Shown here piece by piece: positions 21,854 to 30,233 of a stretch of 30,283 bases of DNA. The translations under genes and the position numbers were made by a program. The DNA is taken from NCBI GenBank assembly GCA_900543755.1, contig UQSP01000024.1:1-30283 (forward strand), written 5' to 3'. Every line of letters starts with the position of its first letter. Positions within the stretch are counted from its first letter, which is position 1. Under the pieces are notes generated by a model. That model worked only from the letters and a program-made list of their open reading frames with translations. It was not told the DNA's origin and searched no databases. The stretch is from an uncultured Eubacteriales bacterium. GTDB taxonomy: Bacteria > Bacillota > Clostridia > Christensenellales > Pumilibacteraceae.

Positions 21854-22873
21854 ATGGACAAAAACATTCTGGTAACGGGCGGAGCCGGTTACATCGGCAC
21901 GCATACCGAAGTGGAACTTCTTAACCGCGGTTACAACGTTATCGCTTTCGACAATATGGTTAACTCCTGCGAGGAAAGCATTAAGCGCGTGGAAAAAATT
22001 ACGGGCAAAAAAATCAGATTTTACAATGCCGACATGCGCGACGCCGCCGCAATGGAAAAGATTTTTTCGGAAAACAAAATCGACAGCGTGATTCATTTCG
22101 CCGGTCTTAAAGCCGTGGGCGAAAGCGTCAGAAAACCGCTTGAATATTACGACAACAACATTTACGGCACGCTTGTGCTTTTGGAAACGATGCAGAAGTT
22201 CGGCGTCAAAAAAATAGTGTTCTCCTCCTCCGCCACGGTTTACGGAACGCCTGAAAGACTGCCTCTTGACGAGGATTGCGCGCTTTCCACCACTAATCCT
22301 TACGGCTCGACCAAGCTGATGCTGGAAAACATAATGAAAGACCTTTACACTGCAGACAACTCCTGGGATATAATTTTACTGCGTTACTTTAACCCCGTGG
22401 GCGCGCATGAAAGCGGTCTTATCGGCGAGGACCCCAAAGGAATCCCCAATAACCTTACCCCCTATATCGCACAGGTGGCAAGCGGAAAACTTAAGGAAAT
22501 CAACGTTTTCGGCAACGATTACGACACCCCCGACGGTACCGGAGTGCGCGATTACATTCATGTCGTTGACCTTGCTTTGGGCCATGTAAAAGCTATTGAA
22601 AAAATCAACGAAGCGGGCGTGCATATCTACAATCTCGGTACGGGCAACGGTTACAGCGTGCTGGACGTCATCAAAGCTTTTGAAAAAGCTTGCGGCAAAA
22701 AGCTTCCGTACAAAATCTGCCCCCGCCGCCCCGGCGACATAGCCGCCTGCTACGCAAAAGTAGATAAGGCAAAACGCGAGCTTGATTGGGTGGCTGAGCG
22801 CGGCATAGACGAAATGTGCGCTTCGCTGTGGAAATGGCAGACGATGAATCCCGACGGTTACAAATCAAAATAA
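21854..22873 (+). CDS. galE: UDP-glucose 4-epimerase
   Basis: GalE, 339 residues, interconverts UDP-glucose and UDP-galactose with bound NAD; short-chain dehydrogenase fold. The N-terminal NILVTGGAGYIGTHTEVELL holds the GxxGxxG NAD motif. The catalytic Ser/Thr and Tyr-x-x-x-Lys are in VFSSSATVYGTPERLPLDE and NPYGSTKLMLE. Substrate-binding blocks RYFNPVGAHESGLIGEDP, NNLTPYIAQVASGK and TGVRDYIHVVDLALGH follow. Full length for the family. GGGAGG lies 8 bases upstream of the ATG, and a strong terminator follows, so it is a single-gene unit. It supplies galactosyl donors for surface sugars or lets galactose enter glycolysis. Confidence 0.97.
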   Translation: MDKNILVTGGAGYIGTHTEVELLNRGYNVIAFDNMVNSCEESIKRVEKITGKKIRFYNADMRDAAAMEKIFSENKIDSVIHFAGLKAVGESVRKPLEYYDNNIYGTLVLLETMQKFGVKKIVFSSSATVYGTPERLPLDEDCALSTTNPYGSTKLMLENIMKDLYTADNSWDIILLRYFNPVGAHESGLIGEDPKGIPNNLTPYIAQVASGKLKEINVFGNDYDTPDGTGVRDYIHVVDLALGHVKAIEKINEAGVHIYNLGTGNGYSVLDVIKAFEKACGKKLPYKICPRRPGDIAACYAKVDKAKRELDWVAERGIDEMCASLWKWQTMNPDGYKSK

Positions 22874-22890
22874 AACGAACAGTATAAACA

Positions 22891-22926
22891 AAGCGGAACG
22901 GTTGATTTTGCCGTTCCGTTTTTTTA
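22891..22926 (+). terminator. Rho-independent terminator of galE
   Basis: CGGAACGG (22894-22901) pairs perfectly with CCGTTCCG (22911-22918), then a run of Ts. It lies 20 bases after the galE stop. The rest of 22927-23113 shows nothing recognisable. Confidence 0.85.
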
Positions 22927-23113
22927 TTAAATAATTTGTTTAATCAAATTCCTTAATTCTGTCAATTACCGCGTTGCTTTTATAAGACCCTTTGATTTAA
23001 TAATACCGATATTAAACTCGCTTTTTACCGAAAGGCGACTTAATTGTTTAAGCATTACTCTTCAGTCAGATAATGCGATTGAATAAAGCAAAATTATTTT
23101 TAAGTAAAATGCT

Positions 23114-24115
23114 CTATTCTTTCGGATGACGCTCGTCTAAGTAACCCGTTTCAAGCGCCTCTTCCATTTCGTTATCTGCGGTCGAAAAAGTGTCGGTGAA
23201 AAAAGAGGGCGCCTTTTCGCCGTATACTTTTTTGCCGAACTCGTAAAGATGTCTTTTTGCCTTTGCACGCTGTTTTCGGGCAATCTTAAGCGCGCGTAAC
23301 TGAGTGCGGGTATCGACTTTTCCGGTTGTCTTGATATAATCGTAAAGCGATATTTCGTTTAAGTGCGAACACTCGGTCATGAATTCATATACTTTGTCGC
23401 GCATTGCCGAAGCGTTTGCTTTTGCGGAAACGTTTGCTTCGGGATATACAGGCTTGCCTACTTTCAAAGTTACCCGCGGACAGAGGTAATTTTTAAAAAG
23501 TCCTTTGGGCTTACGGTAAACCACGCAAACGGGTACTGCGGGCACGTTGTTCTTTGCCGCGTAGGAAAACGAAGTGGACGGAAAAGGTCTTATGCCCGTA
23601 TAATACGGCCAGATATGCGCTTCGGGCATTACCACGAGAGTACGGCCTTTTTTAATTTTGCCGTCTACTGCTTTGGTAAAGTTTTTAAAAGCCGCAAGAT
23701 CGGCGGGCACAGGCAGCGCACCCAGCATTTTTACGATATGCCGGACTACGGGCATATGAACGGCGTCGGGGTTACAAACTATGTAACACCTTCTCGGGGC
23801 TGCGGCACAAACAAGCGCGAAAGCGCAGTCAAGCGTGTTGACGTGGTTGCTGTAAATCACGCATCCGCCCTTAACGGAGCGCAGATTTTTCCTGCCCTCC
23901 ACCCTGACTCCGTGCGCTATTTTGCAGATAATCCAAAGAACGGGAACGGCAATAAGGTAATAAAGGACAAAACTGAAAAAGCGGAAAAACGGATTTCTGC
24001 TTTCGTAGCGGTACATTTTGTCCACCGGACGGATAAGCGTAGCTTTGAAATCGGTGAAATCGTCGTTTCGCTCGTCGGAATAATATAGTTTTTGTCCGTA
24101 TAATACCTTTTTCAT
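23114..24115 (-). CDS. PlsC-type 1-acyl-glycerol-3-phosphate acyltransferase-like protein
   Basis: A 333-residue LPLAT-family acyltransferase. The catalytic HX4D motif is YSNHVNTLDCAF (His91, Asp96). The substrate-binding block is VVMPEAHIWPYYTGIRPF, a variant of the usual FPEGTRS, and VPAVPVCVVYRKPKGL follows. A hydrophobic stretch at 49-66 (FVLYYLIAVPVLWIICKI) suggests membrane attachment before the catalytic domain. The about 80 C-terminal residues are basic then acidic and are not part of the classic enzyme. It overlaps the glycosyltransferase stop by 4 bases (ATGA), which points to coupled membrane lipid or glycolipid synthesis. Exact acyl acceptor unknown. Confidence 0.88.
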   Translation of the reverse strand: MKKVLYGQKLYYSDERNDDFTDFKATLIRPVDKMYRYESRNPFFRFFSFVLYYLIAVPVLWIICKIAHGVRVEGRKNLRSVKGGCVIYSNHVNTLDCAFALVCAAAPRRCYIVCNPDAVHMPVVRHIVKMLGALPVPADLAAFKNFTKAVDGKIKKGRTLVVMPEAHIWPYYTGIRPFPSTSFSYAAKNNVPAVPVCVVYRKPKGLFKNYLCPRVTLKVGKPVYPEANVSAKANASAMRDKVYEFMTECSHLNEISLYDYIKTTGKVDTRTQLRALKIARKQRAKAKRHLYEFGKKVYGEKAPSFFTDTFSTADNEMEEALETGYLDERHPKE

Positions 24116-25242
24116 TTTGCGTCGTCCGCAACTGCCTCTTTAAACATTATTTCCATCATGTCGATACTGTTATCCAGTTTGAATTTTTGTGCGTATTCGA
24201 TGTATTTTAAGGAAGCTTCGGCTTTCTCTTCGGGGTGTTCTATCCAATAATCGATTTTTGCCGCCAGCGAACGAGGAGTCCCGTCAAACAGACTTCTCTC
24301 GTCCAGCGCAAAAAAGCGCGTGGCGGAACGCGGACTGTCGTTTATTACGGGCACAAGGCCGCAGGTTATGGCCTCAAGCGCGGCAATAGCCTCGATTTCC
24401 ACGTCGGCGGGATGCACGTAAAGGTCGCAATAATTAATTACTTCGTTAAGCTCGTCGGGCGCAAAAAAGCGTATTACGGGCGGATTGACTTTCAGTTTTT
24501 CGGCAAGATCCATCACTTTTTCCTGCTTTGGGCCTTTTCCCGCGCAGATAATCTGTATTTTGTCGCGATATCGTGAAGCGGCAACGCCTTTGACCAGCAA
24601 ATCGTGACGCTTTTCTCCGGCAAATCTTCCCGTAAACAATATCAGAATCTTGCCCTCGTACTCTGACGGACGGACGGAGTCGGTTTTTTTATAGCAAGGG
24701 GCGACGCCGTTGCTGATGACGTGCAACGCCGATTTGTACTTATGGGCGGTAAGCTCGCTTGCGATATACTCGCTTGGGCAGTGAATGTGTTTTACGTGTT
24801 TATAAAGCACCCTGCGGAATCGGTTGTAAAGATAGTCGTTTACAAGCTTGGCGTCTTTAAGGAAAATATGGCTGGAAAAATTTTCGGGTTGGCAATGAAA
24901 AGCCGCGGTACAGGGAACGTGCAGTTTTTTTGCGATTTTAAGCGCAGCTCTTCCCAATTTGAAAGGCATCATGATATGCACGAGGTCGCTTCCCGTTATC
25001 GCTTTCGTCAAAACTTTCTTATCGGGTTTAGCAAGCTCCACTCCGTTTTTGGAAACATAGTTGTTAAAGCAATAAAAATTACGCTTCGGAACGGTGTAAT
25101 ATCCTTCTTTATCGCAAGCATAAGGAGAAACTATCCTGACCTCGTAACCTCTATCGGTCAATGATTCGATTAGCCTTTGCGCCGTGATGGCCGTGCCGTT
25201 GTTTTGTTTTCCGTACACGTCCGCTATTATGGTAATAATCAT
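24112..25242 (-). CDS. GT4 glycosyltransferase, probably glycolipid-forming
   Basis: A 376-residue GT-B enzyme of family GT4. The N-terminus MIITIIADVYGKQNNGTAITAQRLIE resembles diacylglycerol glucosyltransferases of low-GC Gram-positives (pattern NGT.ITA.RL). Also seen: HIHCPSEYIASEL and SNGVAP at the domain boundary, KILILFTGRFAGEKRHDLLV at the nucleotide-sugar domain, and the EX7E-type EIEAIAALEAITCGLVPV. ATG 25242 has GGGAG 6 bases upstream; the longer in-frame start at 25326 lacks a ribosome site. It is co-transcribed with the PlsC-like gene, so the acceptor is likely a lipid (for example diacylglycerol). Donor sugar not determined. Promoter at 25357-25385, with a TATGCCC/GGGCATA hairpin in the leader. 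Confidence 0.88.
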   Translation of the reverse strand: MIITIIADVYGKQNNGTAITAQRLIESLTDRGYEVRIVSPYACDKEGYYTVPKRNFYCFNNYVSKNGVELAKPDKKVLTKAITGSDLVHIMMPFKLGRAALKIAKKLHVPCTAAFHCQPENFSSHIFLKDAKLVNDYLYNRFRRVLYKHVKHIHCPSEYIASELTAHKYKSALHVISNGVAPCYKKTDSVRPSEYEGKILILFTGRFAGEKRHDLLVKGVAASRYRDKIQIICAGKGPKQEKVMDLAEKLKVNPPVIRFFAPDELNEVINYCDLYVHPADVEIEAIAALEAITCGLVPVINDSPRSATRFFALDERSLFDGTPRSLAAKIDYWIEHPEEKAEASLKYIEYAQKFKLDNSIDMMEIMFKEAVADDAK

Positions 25243-25356
25243 ATATCTCCCACAAGCGTATATAATCAATATGCCCTGATAAACGGGCATACTGACACTT
25301 ACGCTTTTGTCGTTAAGATTTATCAAAGCGCAACTTACGCGAAACGCTTTACTTAT

Positions 25357-25385
25357 ACTATACTTTTTTACACTATAAAAGTCAA
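25357..25385 (-). promoter_or_regulatory. Sigma-A promoter of the GT4-plsC operon
   Basis: On the minus strand, TTGACT (25385-25380), 17-base spacer, TATAGT (25362-25357). The leader of about 110 bases contains a 7-bp hairpin (25270-25291). Confidence 0.75.
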
Positions 25386-25432
25386 ATATAAAACCTTAAT
25401 TTAGCATTAAAAAAAGGTTAAAAAAACTCAGC

Positions 25433-25453
25433 TCAAAAATTCGGCTTTCCGAA
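25433..25453 (-). terminator. Short terminator of the phosphoribosyltransferase gene
   Basis: On the minus strand TTCGG (25453-25449), loop AAAG, CCGAA (25444-25440), then TTTTTG. The stem is only 5 bp but compact and followed by Ts. Confidence 0.45.
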
Positions 25454-25500
25454 CCGATGAATTTAAAATATTTTTCGGTAACTCTCCGCGCTTATAAAAA

Positions 25501-26049
25501 TCAAAGCAAAGGAATAGTTTCAAGGAAAATAATATCGCCGCGTTCAGCCGCCTCGCCCTCGGCAAGCACGGTGGCTTTAACGGTAATTATGCCGCCCGCT
25601 TTTTCGACAAGCGCTTCAAGCCCCTTTAAAGAGCCGCCCGTGGAAATTACGTCGTCAACAATTCCTACGCGTTTACCCTTAAGGAGCTGCGCATCGTGTG
25701 CCGAAAGATACAACGTCTGTTCTCCGCCCGTAGTAATGGACTTGACGGTGGAGCTTATGCCGTCCTGCATATAAAGTTTAACCGTTTTTCTCGCCACCGC
25801 ATAGAACTTCTGATTAAGTTCTCTTGCGACGACGTGCGTCAGCTGTAACCCTTTGCTTTCAGCGGTAATAAGCACCTCGACGTCGGGTGCGTATTCCTTA
25901 ATTCGCTCGGCTAACTTTTTACCGCAGTATTCGGTAAGGTCCTGATTGCCGTGAAGATTGAAAAACGCAATCCTGACTCCCGAAGGAAGTGCAAGCACCG
26001 GCAACTCTTCTTTGCGACCGACAATATTGATTGTATGGAATTCAGCCAT
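25501..26049 (-). CDS. Purine-type phosphoribosyltransferase (adenine PRT-like)
   Basis: A 182-residue type I phosphoribosyltransferase. The PRPP-binding loop is VGIVDDVISTGGSLKGLEA; the hood and core regions LITAESKGLQLTHVVARELN and FYAVARKTVKLYM match adenine and xanthine phosphoribosyltransferase patterns. It converts a free purine base plus PRPP to the nucleotide in salvage; the base is not certain, adenine most likely. Ribosome site AAGGAG precedes ATG 26049. It has its own strong promoter divergent from marR. A purine riboswitch is not visible in the short 40-base leader. Confidence 0.85.
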   Translation of the reverse strand: MAEFHTINIVGRKEELPVLALPSGVRIAFFNLHGNQDLTEYCGKKLAERIKEYAPDVEVLITAESKGLQLTHVVARELNQKFYAVARKTVKLYMQDGISSTVKSITTGGEQTLYLSAHDAQLLKGKRVGIVDDVISTGGSLKGLEALVEKAGGIITVKATVLAEGEAAERGDIIFLETIPLL

Positions 26050-26088
26050 AATTTTCTCCTTAACGATAAAACCGATGTACCAAAGAGT

Positions 26089-26117
26089 ATTATATAATTT
26101 TTTTTCGTTTTAGTCAA
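26089..26117 (-). promoter_or_regulatory. Sigma-A promoter of the phosphoribosyltransferase gene
   Basis: On the minus strand, TTGACT (26117-26112), 17-base spacer, TATAAT (26094-26089): 11 of 12 consensus bases. Confidence 0.85.
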
Positions 26118-26171
26118 TACTTAACGGTCACCTTACGGAAATTTATGTGCTTTATTATTTTATTCATTGCG

Positions 26172-26200
26172 TTGACATTAACATCGAAAGAGGTTATAAT
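26172..26200 (+). promoter_or_regulatory. Perfect consensus sigma-A promoter of marR
   Basis: TTGACA (26172-26177), 17-base spacer, TATAAT (26195-26200): full consensus. It drives the marR gene and, without a terminator in between, possibly cysE and cysS. Confidence 0.9.
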
Positions 26201-26264
26201 AGTATACAAACAATAACTAACTTAGCCCGCAAAAAGAAGAATTTGTCTTGGCGGAGGTCGTTTT

Positions 26265-26681
26265 TTGTACGAGCTTGCAGAAAAAATCATAGAACTAAGG
26301 TTGGCAACGCGCCGCGCTTGTATGTGCGAGGGCAAAGGTCAATCGAAAAAAAATACTTTGTCGCTTAAGACCAAAGTGTTGTTTTTGATAGGCAAAAAAT
26401 TCTCTCCTAAAGAAATAATAGCTTCTTTGCTGATTGCCAAAACAAATCTTGCGCTGCTTACCAAAGACATGGCTGAAGAAGGTCTTATCGTAAAGGAAAA
26501 GGGTACTCTTGACAAGCGCGAAGTGCGTTACGCTTTGACCGAAAGCGGCAAAAATTATCTTACGGAAAGGCTTAAATCCATAGACGAAAATCTGTCGCCG
26601 TTATTCCCCGTTGAGGATAATATCAATGAAGCGATTGAGCTTATAGAAAAAACGATTGCTTTGCTTGACGGGCAGGATTAA
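26265..26681 (+). CDS. MarR-family winged-helix regulator
   Basis: A 138-residue transcription factor. The winged helix is residues about 35-105: LSLKTKVLFLIGKKFSPKEI, then ASLLIAKTNLALLTKDMAEEG (recognition helix), then the wing VKEKGTLDKREVRYALTESG. The flanking N- and C-terminal helices would form the dimer interface. It starts at TTG 26265 with GGAGG 7 bases upstream; no ATG of similar length fits. The gene has a full-consensus promoter and lies upstream of cysE-cysS with no terminator. An N-terminal ACMCEGKG contains two cysteines that could sense redox or metals, but this is only a possibility. Confidence 0.85.
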   Translation: MYELAEKIIELRLATRRACMCEGKGQSKKNTLSLKTKVLFLIGKKFSPKEIIASLLIAKTNLALLTKDMAEEGLIVKEKGTLDKREVRYALTESGKNYLTERLKSIDENLSPLFPVEDNINEAIELIEKTIALLDGQD

Positions 26682-26700
26682 GACCGGGATTAACGGTATC

Positions 26701-26731
26701 GCGCCGTCATATAATAATATATGGACGGCGC
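26701..26731. promoter_or_regulatory. Dyad centred on a TATAAT box before cysE
   Basis: GCGCCGTC (26701-26708) and GACGGCGC (26724-26731) are perfect inverted arms; the AT-rich centre contains TATAAT at 26710-26715. No good -35 is present. It looks like an operator over a -10 region or a transcript hairpin; no T-run follows, so it is not a terminator. Confidence 0.55.
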
Positions 26732-26760
26732 ATCCAATAAAGAGGTAAAACCACAAAAAA

Positions 26761-27426
26761 ATGTTTTCACGGTTAAAAAAAGATCTCGAATCGGTAATGA
26801 AGCACGACCCGGCGGCAAGAAACCGCTTTGAAGTGGTGCTTACTTACAGCGGTTTTCACGCGTTGGTCATGTACCGCTTTGCGCATTTCATGTATGTGCA
26901 CGGTTATAAACTGATTGCCAGAATCGTGTCCCAGCTTGCCAAATTTTTCACAGGAATAGAAATTCATCCCGGCGCGAAAATAGGCTCCGGCGTGTTTATC
27001 GACCACGGAGAAGGAGTCGTAATCGGCGAAACGGCGGTTGTGGGCAACAACGTGGTTATTTATCAGGGCGTTACGCTGGGCGGCACGGGAAAAGACAAAG
27101 GAAAACGCCACCCCACTATCGAGGATAACGTCATGATAAGCGCGGGCGCTAAAATTTTAGGACCGTTTACCGTGGGCAGAAACGCCAAAATCGGCGCGGG
27201 CAGTATTGTGCTTAAAGAAGTGCCGCCCAATGCCACCGTCGTAGGCGTTCCCGGCAAAGTCGTCAAGCTTAACGGCATACGGGTAGACGACCTTGACCAG
27301 ACCCTGCCCGACCCCGTTTCCGACGAGCTTAACAAAATCAATCGCCGCCTTGACGAACTTTACGCAATGATGGGAAAAAAATACAAACAAAACTGCGACG
27401 AATTACCCGACGATACTGCAAAGTAA
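26761..27426 (+). CDS. cysE: Serine O-acetyltransferase
   Basis: CysE, 221 residues, makes O-acetylserine from serine and acetyl-CoA, the first step of cysteine synthesis. After a short N-terminal helical domain, the left-handed beta helix of hexapeptide repeats runs from about residue 65: IEIHPGAKIGSGVFIDHGEG carries catalytic Asp/His, then VVIGETAVVGNNVVIYQGVTLGGTG, the flexible GKDKGKRHPTI loop, and NAKIGAGSIVLKEVPPNATVVGVPG. It is the short Gram-positive form. A long acidic C-terminal tail ends the protein. Ribosome site is modest (AGAGG). cysS follows 126 bases later. No cysteine T-box element was found upstream. Confidence 0.96.
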   Translation: MFSRLKKDLESVMKHDPAARNRFEVVLTYSGFHALVMYRFAHFMYVHGYKLIARIVSQLAKFFTGIEIHPGAKIGSGVFIDHGEGVVIGETAVVGNNVVIYQGVTLGGTGKDKGKRHPTIEDNVMISAGAKILGPFTVGRNAKIGAGSIVLKEVPPNATVVGVPGKVVKLNGIRVDDLDQTLPDPVSDELNKINRRLDELYAMMGKKYKQNCDELPDDTAK

Positions 27427-27446
27427 GTTTTACAAACTTTCAGGCA

Positions 27447-27491
27447 TTACAGTCAGGATAACAAAGATTAAATCAAACCTCATGACTGTAA
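27447..27491. promoter_or_regulatory. 9-bp dyad in the cysE-cysS gap
   Basis: TTACAGTCA (27447-27455) and TGACTGTAA (27483-27491) are perfect inverted repeats 27 bases apart. No T-run follows, so it is not an intrinsic terminator. Possible operator or transcript hairpin ahead of cysS. Confidence 0.5.
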
Positions 27492-27552
27492 GGGCAATTA
27501 AAAAAGATATGTTTTGAAATTTCAGTTTTTTCATTTATTATGAGGATAATTT

Positions 27553-28938
27553 ATGCTTAGATTTTATAATACTCTGTCACGCCGTAAAGAAGATTTTCAA
27601 CCCGTAGGAAAAGTGGTTACCATGTATTCGTGCGGCCCCACCGTTTACAACTACGCGCATATAGGCAATCTGCGCACTTACGTATTTATGGACCTTGTAA
27701 GACGTACCCTTAAATACGACGGATATAAGGTCAAGGGGGTCATGAACATTACGGACGTGGGACACCTTTTGTCCGACGGCGACGAGGGCGAAGACAAAAT
27801 GGAAGTTGCCGCAAAAAAACTGAAAAAGTCCCCTTACGAAATCGCCGCATTTTACACCGACGTGTTTTTTAAAGACATTGCCGCACTCAACATAGGAAAA
27901 CCCGAAATAATCGCAAAAGCCACCGACCATATCGACGACATGATTAAATATGTCCAGGCGCTTTACGAAAAGGGTTACGCTTACGAAACCAGCGACGGAA
28001 TATATTTTGACATTTCCAAGTTCAAAGACTACGGCAAGCTGTCAAGACTTAACCTTGACGACCAGATTGCCGGCGCGCGCGTGGAAGTCAATGACGAAAA
28101 ACGCCACCCTGCCGATTTCGCCCTGTGGAAAAAAGCGCCGAAAGAGCATATTATGCAATGGCCCTCTCCCTGGGGCATGGGATACCCCGGCTGGCACATA
28201 GAATGTTCCGCCATGAGCAGGAAATATCTGGGCTCGATAATCGACATTCACAGCGGCGGCGTGGACCATATACCGGTACATCACGAAAACGAAATCGCCC
28301 AGTCCGAAGCGCTTGAGGGGCACAAGACCGTCAATACCTGGCTGCACGGCGAATTCATGTTGGTGGACGGCGGCAAAATGAGTAAATCTTTGGGCAATAC
28401 TTACACCATAGCCCAGCTTGAGGAAATGGGTTATACTCCCCTCGCCTTCCGCTATTTTTGCCTTAACACGCATTACCGCAAAAAACTTAACTTCACTTTC
28501 GAGGGACTTAAAGCGGCGGAAACCGCATATAACAGACTTCTTAACCAGCTTTACGAACACAAGCTTTCCGCCGGCGTGACCGATAAAGAGGTTATCGACA
28601 AGTACCGTGCGGAATTCGGCGCCGCCGTCGATGACGACGTAAATATTCCCTTAGCGCTGGGCATACTGTGGACGATGCTTAAAGAACCCGCGTCAAAGGA
28701 TATTTACGCGCTTGCCCTTGAATTCGATAAGGTCTTGGGATTAAGCCTTGATAAGGCAAAACCCGCCGAAAAGGAAAAAATCGAAGTACCCGATGAAATC
28801 AGACAAATTGCAGAACAAAGGTTATCCGCGCGTAAAGACAAAAATTGGGCGGAAAGCGACAGACTGCGCGATAAACTTGCCGAAATGGGTTACGCAATCA
28901 TTGATTCCAAAGACGGTTACACCATAGAAAAGAAATAA
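27553..28938 (+). CDS. cysS: Cysteinyl-tRNA synthetase
   Basis: CysRS, 461 residues, full length, class I. CGPTVYNYAHIGNLRTY has the first zinc ligand Cys27 and the HIGN form of HIGH (36-39). GWHIECSAMS and HHENEIAQSEA supply the other zinc-binding residues and the substrate site. KMSKS is at 275-279 (GGKMSKSLGNT). The C-terminal anticodon domain ends QRLSARKDKNWAESDRLRDKL, typical of the family. GAGGA lies 6 bases before the ATG. Placed after cysE, so cysteine making and charging are adjacent, as in many Bacillota. Confidence 0.98.
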   Translation: MLRFYNTLSRRKEDFQPVGKVVTMYSCGPTVYNYAHIGNLRTYVFMDLVRRTLKYDGYKVKGVMNITDVGHLLSDGDEGEDKMEVAAKKLKKSPYEIAAFYTDVFFKDIAALNIGKPEIIAKATDHIDDMIKYVQALYEKGYAYETSDGIYFDISKFKDYGKLSRLNLDDQIAGARVEVNDEKRHPADFALWKKAPKEHIMQWPSPWGMGYPGWHIECSAMSRKYLGSIIDIHSGGVDHIPVHHENEIAQSEALEGHKTVNTWLHGEFMLVDGGKMSKSLGNTYTIAQLEEMGYTPLAFRYFCLNTHYRKKLNFTFEGLKAAETAYNRLLNQLYEHKLSAGVTDKEVIDKYRAEFGAAVDDDVNIPLALGILWTMLKEPASKDIYALALEFDKVLGLSLDKAKPAEKEKIEVPDEIRQIAEQRLSARKDKNWAESDRLRDKLAEMGYAIIDSKDGYTIEKK

Positions 28939-28973
28939 ACGATAAACGTTTTTACCTACGCAAAAACCTTATA

Positions 28974-29013
28974 AAAAAAACGGACGTCTCTTAACAAAGT
29001 CGTCCGTTTTTTT
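28974..29013 (+). terminator. Rho-independent terminator of cysS
   Basis: CGGACG (28981-28986) pairs with CGTCCG (29001-29006), extended by A-run and T-run outside. It lies 40 bases after the cysS stop. Confidence 0.85.
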
Positions 29014-29110
29014 ATATGCTTTTTAATAAATTTCCGCAAACTGTTCTTTCAGCGCGTTAATAAATAATGTTAAAAATTATTTTATCGCGAAAATCGATAA
29101 ACCGATTCAA

Positions 29111-29156
29111 AAAGGAAAACGCGCGTTTTTGCAACAAATAACGCGCGCCTTCCTTT
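29111..29156 (-). terminator. Long hairpin terminator of the protease gene
   Basis: AAAGGAA (29111-29117) with TTCCTTT (29150-29156) and CGCGCG (29120-29125) with CGCGCG (29142-29147) form a two-part stem with a 2x2 internal loop. On the minus strand Ts follow. Confidence 0.65.
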
Positions 29157-29198
29157 AAGAGGTAAAATTATGGAAGAAATGTCATTGTGATACTGCGC

Positions 29199-30233
29199 TC
29201 AGACAGTGACGGTAACTGTTTGCTCCTGCCCGTCGCGAACTATCTGAAGGGTTACCTGACTGCCTGCATCCGCATACAGCAAAGCGTCGGACACTTGGAA
29301 AAGACGCGTTACGACGGTGGTTTTGCCCTTTACAGTAATGCTTTTTATTTCGTCGCCCACGCTTAATATTCCGTTGCTTACTCCGCCCGCCGCAACGTCG
29401 CTGACTGAAACCTTCTGAATAATCGAAGTAAGATAAGCTTCCTCATCATATACGGCCTTGCTTTCCGTAGCCTCCAGCGTTACGCCCAAAGTCCGCTTAT
29501 CGAATGTGCCGTCGTTCCGAATTACGTTTTCGGCAACTCCTACCGCTACTTTCGAGGGAATTGCGTAAGATATGTTTTCAATCGAAGAAGAAGACGTTTT
29601 TGCGTTGACTATGCCTATAAGTCTTCCGTTTGAATCAAACAACCCGCCTCCGCTGTTGCCGCTGTTAATACTTGTATCTACGCGCATAACCCTGAAAGTA
29701 GTCGTTCCGCCGCTCAGCCCCTCCATGGTGATATACTCCGAATCCACGCTGAGCGTACCGGTCGTCGCGGAAAAGCCGTCGCCCTCGGGATTGCCGATGG
29801 CTATCGATTGCTGACCGAGCTGAACCGAATCCGAGTCGGCAACCGTAACGGGAAAACAACCGCTGTTTTTGTAGGTATCGGAGCCGCTTATTTTGATTAC
29901 GGCGATGTCGTTGTCCATAGAGCCGCCGATAAATTCCGCCTTAACAGTAGAGTTTTCCAGCACGGACGAATCGGTAGCGTCTATCTGGGCGCTCATGCCG
30001 TACAGACAAACTCCTATATATTCCGCAATACCGTTTTCGGCGGAGGAAGTACTTTCGTATATGACGTGATAATTGGTGATTATGTAAGCGTCGCCGTTGT
30101 CTTTATCGTCCGACAATATCACGCCCGCGCCCGCGGAATGTGCGGTTTTAGTAGTATATCCGCCGAAAGGCGAATAAGAACGTATCGTATATCTTGAGTA
30201 AATAGTAACGGACGACATTATCGCTTTACTGAC
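29199..30233 (-). CDS. HtrA/DegP-like serine protease with PDZ domain, 5' end missing
   Basis: Trypsin-fold serine protease, about 344 residues left. The catalytic triad is visible: His56 in IITNYHVIY, Asp109 in MDNDIAVIKI, Ser194 in INSGNSGGGLFD (numbered from the first genomic codon at 30233). The oxyanion and strand motif GQQSIAIGNPEGDGF is typical of HtrA. A C-terminal PDZ-like domain starts about 250 (LGVTLEATES, then GGVSNGILSVGDEIKSITV). The N-terminal signal or membrane anchor and any cytosolic tail lie beyond the contig end; residues before Val at 30233 are adapter-encoded. The family degrades misfolded proteins outside the membrane. Confidence 0.93.
   Translation of the reverse strand, partial: VSKAIMSSVTIYSRYTIRSYSPFGGYTTKTAHSAGAGVILSDDKDNGDAYIITNYHVIYESTSSAENGIAEYIGVCLYGMSAQIDATDSSVLENSTVKAEFIGGSMDNDIAVIKISGSDTYKNSGCFPVTVADSDSVQLGQQSIAIGNPEGDGFSATTGTLSVDSEYITMEGLSGGTTTFRVMRVDTSINSGNSGGGLFDSNGRLIGIVNAKTSSSSIENISYAIPSKVAVGVAENVIRNDGTFDKRTLGVTLEATESKAVYDEEAYLTSIIQKVSVSDVAAGGVSNGILSVGDEIKSITVKGKTTVVTRLFQVSDALLYADAGSQVTLQIVRDGQEQTVTVTV

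Noticed and set aside
26682..26760. Cysteine T-box upstream of cysE
   Set aside because: No AGGGTGG-type T-box sequence, and the gap is only about 80 bases.
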